Part shown: positions 15,055 through 16,789 of the stretch, in pieces
Layout: every line of letters begins with the position of its first letter
How positions within the stretch are numbered: position 1 is the first letter of the stretch
Source: CAYPHA01 sp964410215
Lineage (GTDB): Bacteria > Calditrichota > Calditrichia > Calditrichales > CAYPHA01
Direction of reading: 5' to 3'
Length of the DNA stretch: 16,789 nucleotides
NCBI GenBank assembly: GCA_964410215.1
Contig: CAYPHA010000091.1
Coordinates: forward strand, 1 to 16,789
Notes under the pieces: model-generated
Databases searched by the model: none
What the model saw: the letters and a program-made list of their open reading frames with translations, nothing else
What the model was told of the DNA's origin: nothing
Position numbers and translations under genes: made by a program

Positions 15055-15225
15055 ATGTACAAAGTCATTGAAGAAGAATGCATTAGCTGCGAAGCCTGCA
15101 TAACGGAGTGTCCGACCGGTGCGATCGAGATGCGTGATGATATAGCCTATATCGTTCAGGAAAAATGCGAAGAATGCGGGGATTGTGTTGATTCCTGTCC
15201 GTCGGGAGCCATTATCGAAGAGTAA
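15055..15225 (+). CDS. 2[4Fe-4S] ferredoxin
   Basis: This 56-residue protein has two classical cluster motifs. Cys9, Cys12, Cys15 and Cys19 lie in CISCEACITECP, and Cys38, Cys41, Cys44 and Cys48 in CEECGDCVDSCP. Each ends with the cysteine-proline of clostridial-type ferredoxins and is followed by a GAI turn. It is acidic and soluble, and would carry low-potential electrons in an anaerobic cytoplasm. GAGGG (15043-15047) lies seven bases before the ATG. The gene stands alone between its own control region and a strong terminator. Reduction of an oxidised corrinoid protein by this ferredoxin is conceivable, but the ATP-dependent activator normally required is not in the window, and the gene is about 4.2 kb from the methyl-transfer operon. 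Confidence 0.95.
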   Translation: MYKVIEEECISCEACITECPTGAIEMRDDIAYIVQEKCEECGDCVDSCPSGAIIEE

Positions 15226-15240
15226 GTACCGACCATTTTT

Positions 15241-15267
15241 AAAGCCGGCTATTCTGCCGGCTTTTTT
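15241..15267 (+). terminator. Rho-independent terminator of the ferredoxin gene
   Basis: AAAGCCGGC (15241-15249) pairs perfectly with GCCGGCTTT (15256-15264) around a six-base loop, and the T run extends to 15267. It begins 15 bases after the ferredoxin stop. It also touches the stop codon of the convergent lipoprotein gene (15266-15268). Read from the other strand the hairpin is followed only by a short TTT, so it should work mainly for the ferredoxin. Confidence 0.92.
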
Positions 15268-16120
15268 AGTTGAGGGTGATTTTGTTTCCTCTTATGTGAA
15301 CATCCACCGAATTGCCTGTATTAAATGTAAACAGCTTTTCCGGCCGCATCACGCGAACCACCATAACTTCCCTTATCCTGGAGACAGGTGCTATGTCATC
15401 ACCCAGACCGTTTGTACTTTTCTGACTTGACCAGTATAGGACATTCAGCGAATCCTGCCGGTCTTTATACCAGCCCAGAAAAATAACCGAGTGGCCGCCG
15501 CCGTTATTCCATGAGATATTCATGAAGTCGCCGGGCCGTGCCCTGTGAGGGGATAGGGTATCTCCGATGCCGGAATATTGAACCAGTGCGAAATGATTGC
15601 CATATCCGTCCGCATTCCAGTGACCCCACATTTTAATGCCGTCTTCCCGGCGTCCGCCATCGGGCTCCTGCATGCGCAGTGCTTCAAATTGTGACGGGTC
15701 TGTTTCGGCATTATAATCATCAAATAACAGGTTCATTCCCTCGATAAAAGCGGAATAACTGGAACCGCTGCAATAGCTCGTTGTCCGTGCAGGTTCCAGT
15801 AAAGGAACGTCCAGGAAACGGAGAGGATAGCCGACGGGCGCTTCGGGCGGGTCAACACCAAGGCCGGCGAAATAACCGCCACCGTCCGGAGCATGGGCCT
15901 GGACGATATCAATACCCTTCAATATGAAACGGTTATATCCGGTAACCATTGGTCCGAAAATGCTGTCGTGGGCAGTATGGTGCGGACCGTGAATAAGGTC
16001 ATGTTCATGAAGGTACAAAGGGCTGCCGTCATCCGTCGTAGGGTGGTGTGACAACTGGCCGGAACGGCAACTTACAAGCGGCAGCATCATTAAACTGATC
16101 AACAGGGCGCATCGTATCAT
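15266..16120 (-). CDS. Putative lipoprotein with NlpC/P60-like (papain-fold) features
   Basis: The 284-residue protein starts with a lipoprotein signal: a hydrophobic core, then LVSC with Cys18 as the lipid-bearing residue. The body has SYCSGSSYSAF (Cys117 at a helix start), RARPGDFMNISW, and GGGHSVIFLGW (His210). This order, Cys early and then a PGD strand followed by a GHSVIFL strand, is that of the papain-like NlpC/P60 and related amidase/peptidase folds. A third polar residue could be Asn or Gln in SSQKSTNG. No exact family is recognised. It would sit on the inner or outer membrane, facing outward, and may cut peptide or amide bonds, for example in cell wall. An AGGA precedes the ATG by a suitable distance. 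It is convergent with the ferredoxin and unrelated in strand to the glycan operon. Confidence 0.65.
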   Translation of the reverse strand: MIRCALLISLMMLPLVSCRSGQLSHHPTTDDGSPLYLHEHDLIHGPHHTAHDSIFGPMVTGYNRFILKGIDIVQAHAPDGGGYFAGLGVDPPEAPVGYPLRFLDVPLLEPARTTSYCSGSSYSAFIEGMNLLFDDYNAETDPSQFEALRMQEPDGGRREDGIKMWGHWNADGYGNHFALVQYSGIGDTLSPHRARPGDFMNISWNNGGGHSVIFLGWYKDRQDSLNVLYWSSQKSTNGLGDDIAPVSRIREVMVVRVMRPEKLFTFNTGNSVDVHIRGNKITLN

Positions 16121-16251
16121 CGTTTTATCCTCTGTGTTTTGGTATGTAAACGGCCGATAAAATCAACGGTGTTCTTATACATTGATTCTTTTGTATCGAA
16201 TCTGTAATTTCTGAAAATCATATACCGGTATCAACCAGTGTAAGGAATATA
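16121..16251. other. Divergent intergenic region between lipoprotein and GH13 remnant
   Basis: The two flanking genes point away from each other, so two promoters are expected here. Toward the right, TTGATT (16182-16187) and TAATTT (16205-16210) are 17 bases apart, a weak sigma70 pair. ATACCGGTAT (16222-16231) is a perfect ten-base palindrome and possible operator. AAGGA lies just before ATG 16252. Nothing clear is seen for the minus strand beyond its ribosome binding site. Confidence 0.3.
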
Positions 16252-16632
16252 ATGAATTTTTACTATGCCGTAATACTATTTCTACTGCTGCTATGGACCG
16301 GTGGGTGTGATATACATGACGGGGAATCATATGGCAGTTCGAGAGACATACAATGGGCCAGGGGGATCGTCTGGTACCAGATAATGCCGGAACGGGTCGG
16401 AACGGGGATCCCGGTAATGATCCGCTGGCAGAGGAAATACCCTGGGCATCGATGCCATCTACTTCAATCCGGTATTTGAAGCGGCGAGCCTTATACGTAC
16501 AACATGGAAACCGATTCACTGTCGTACCGGCTTTTCCGGGATGCCTTCAGCGATGAGATCACGGACCTGTCCGAATCGGAAGGGCGTATCGATGTGAAGG
16601 GTAAGGGGTTCCGTATCCTGGTGAGTGAATAA
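16252..16632 (+). pseudogene. Decayed GH13 alpha-amylase family lipoprotein gene
   Basis: The first part encodes a lipoprotein signal (hydrophobic run, then TGGC with the lipid cysteine) and ARGIVWYQIMPER, the usual GH13 opening. A one-base loss near 16394-16400 shifts the frame, and RNGDPGNDPLAEE continues in a second frame. From about 16442 LGIDAIYFNPVFEA, the GH13 beta-strand with the conserved N-P-V-F, appears in the third frame. From about 16496 the first frame resumes with an apparent amylase C-terminal end (YRLFRDAFSD through GKGFRILVSE), stopping at TAA 16630-16632. All catalytic Asp/Glu strands and the bulk of the barrel are deleted, leaving about 380 bases of a gene that should exceed 1.4 kb. 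The start signal AAGGA and lipobox survive. It cannot make an active enzyme. Confidence 0.8.
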
Positions 16633-16658
16633 CCGGCCGGTTGAGACTAGCGGGTCTG

Positions 16659-16789
16659 TCAGGCGCGCTTCATTTGCACGGTTAATATGGTAATATCATC
16701 ATCCTTAGTGGGATCACCGGCAAATTTGTATAAGGCATCGATCAGTTTGTTATTAATCTCTTCACTGCATAAGCCGGCCGGACAGTTCC
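16659..16789 (-). CDS. C-terminal end of a PP2C/SpoIIE-type serine phosphatase (5' end outside window)
   Basis: The minus-strand frame enters from the right edge and stops at 16659-16661 (TGA read on the minus strand). Its 42 residues include LCSEEINNKLIDALY and end with KDDDITILTVQMKRA. The D-D-I-T-x-L-x-V block just before the C-terminus is the last metal-binding strand of PP2C-like SpoIIE/RsbU phosphatases. Those enzymes act in partner-switching signalling, dephosphorylating anti-anti-sigma factors. The sensor part and most of the catalytic domain lie outside the window. The gene is convergent with the GH13 remnant; between them sits the 12-base palindrome AACCGGCCGGTT (16631-16642). Confidence 0.75.
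   Translation of the reverse strand, partial: NCPAGLCSEEINNKLIDALYKFAGDPTKDDDITILTVQMKRA

Noticed and set aside
1..16789. tRNA, rRNA, insertion sequence or phage genes
   Set aside because: No cloverleaf, rRNA segment, transposase or integrase could be recognised on either strand.

Overview
The window looks like chromosome of a Gram-negative bacterium. Evidence is two lipobox signal peptides, two cleavable export signals, Shine-Dalgarno sites of the AGGAGG/GGAG type, and GC content near one half. The mix of secreted glycan enzymes, corrinoid methyl-transfer proteins, a bacterial 2[4Fe-4S] ferredoxin and AT-rich or palindromic intergenic repeats would suit an uncultured anaerobe of the FCB/PVC sphere. 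The taxon cannot be fixed from this stretch alone.

Layout. 1-357: the tail of an unidentified gene, then a gene-free stretch packed with hairpins. 358-729: a gene remnant resembling the N-terminal part of a GH92-type mannosidase. 736-1575: an AraC-family regulator. 1644-1672: a near-consensus sigma70 promoter. 1732-10864: a same-strand run likely to be one operon. It holds a secreted GH38 alpha-mannosidase, a truncated phytanoyl-CoA dioxygenase-like remnant, a URO-D-fold protein, a methyltransferase-type corrinoid protein, an MtaA-like URO-D protein fused to a thioredoxin-like domain, a CobW/COG0523 GTPase and a third URO-D-fold protein. 10865-11026: a promoter with a palindrome in its spacer. 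11027-13519: a secreted alpha/beta-hydrolase (S9/esterase type). 13594-14781: a ROK-family repressor. 14782-15054: a hairpin- and palindrome-rich leader. 15055-15225: a small ferredoxin followed by a strong terminator. 15266-16120 (minus): a papain-like-fold lipoprotein. 16252-16632: a heavily decayed GH13 alpha-amylase. 16659-16789 (minus): the C-terminus of a PP2C/SpoIIE phosphatase.

How it may work together. The mannosidase acts outside the cytoplasm and releases sugars. The corrinoid protein with three URO-D-fold partners looks like a cytoplasmic methyl-transfer system, and the GTPase may supply metal to it. Because these genes sit in one run behind one promoter and next to an AraC regulator, a plausible but unproven idea is that the locus handles a methylated, mannose-containing substrate. 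No reductive activator of corrinoid protein and no recognisable MtaB/MttB-type enzyme lies in the window, so the system is incomplete here.

The locus is also decaying: three enzyme genes (GH92-like, dioxygenase-like, GH13) survive only as fragments, while the genes between them are intact.
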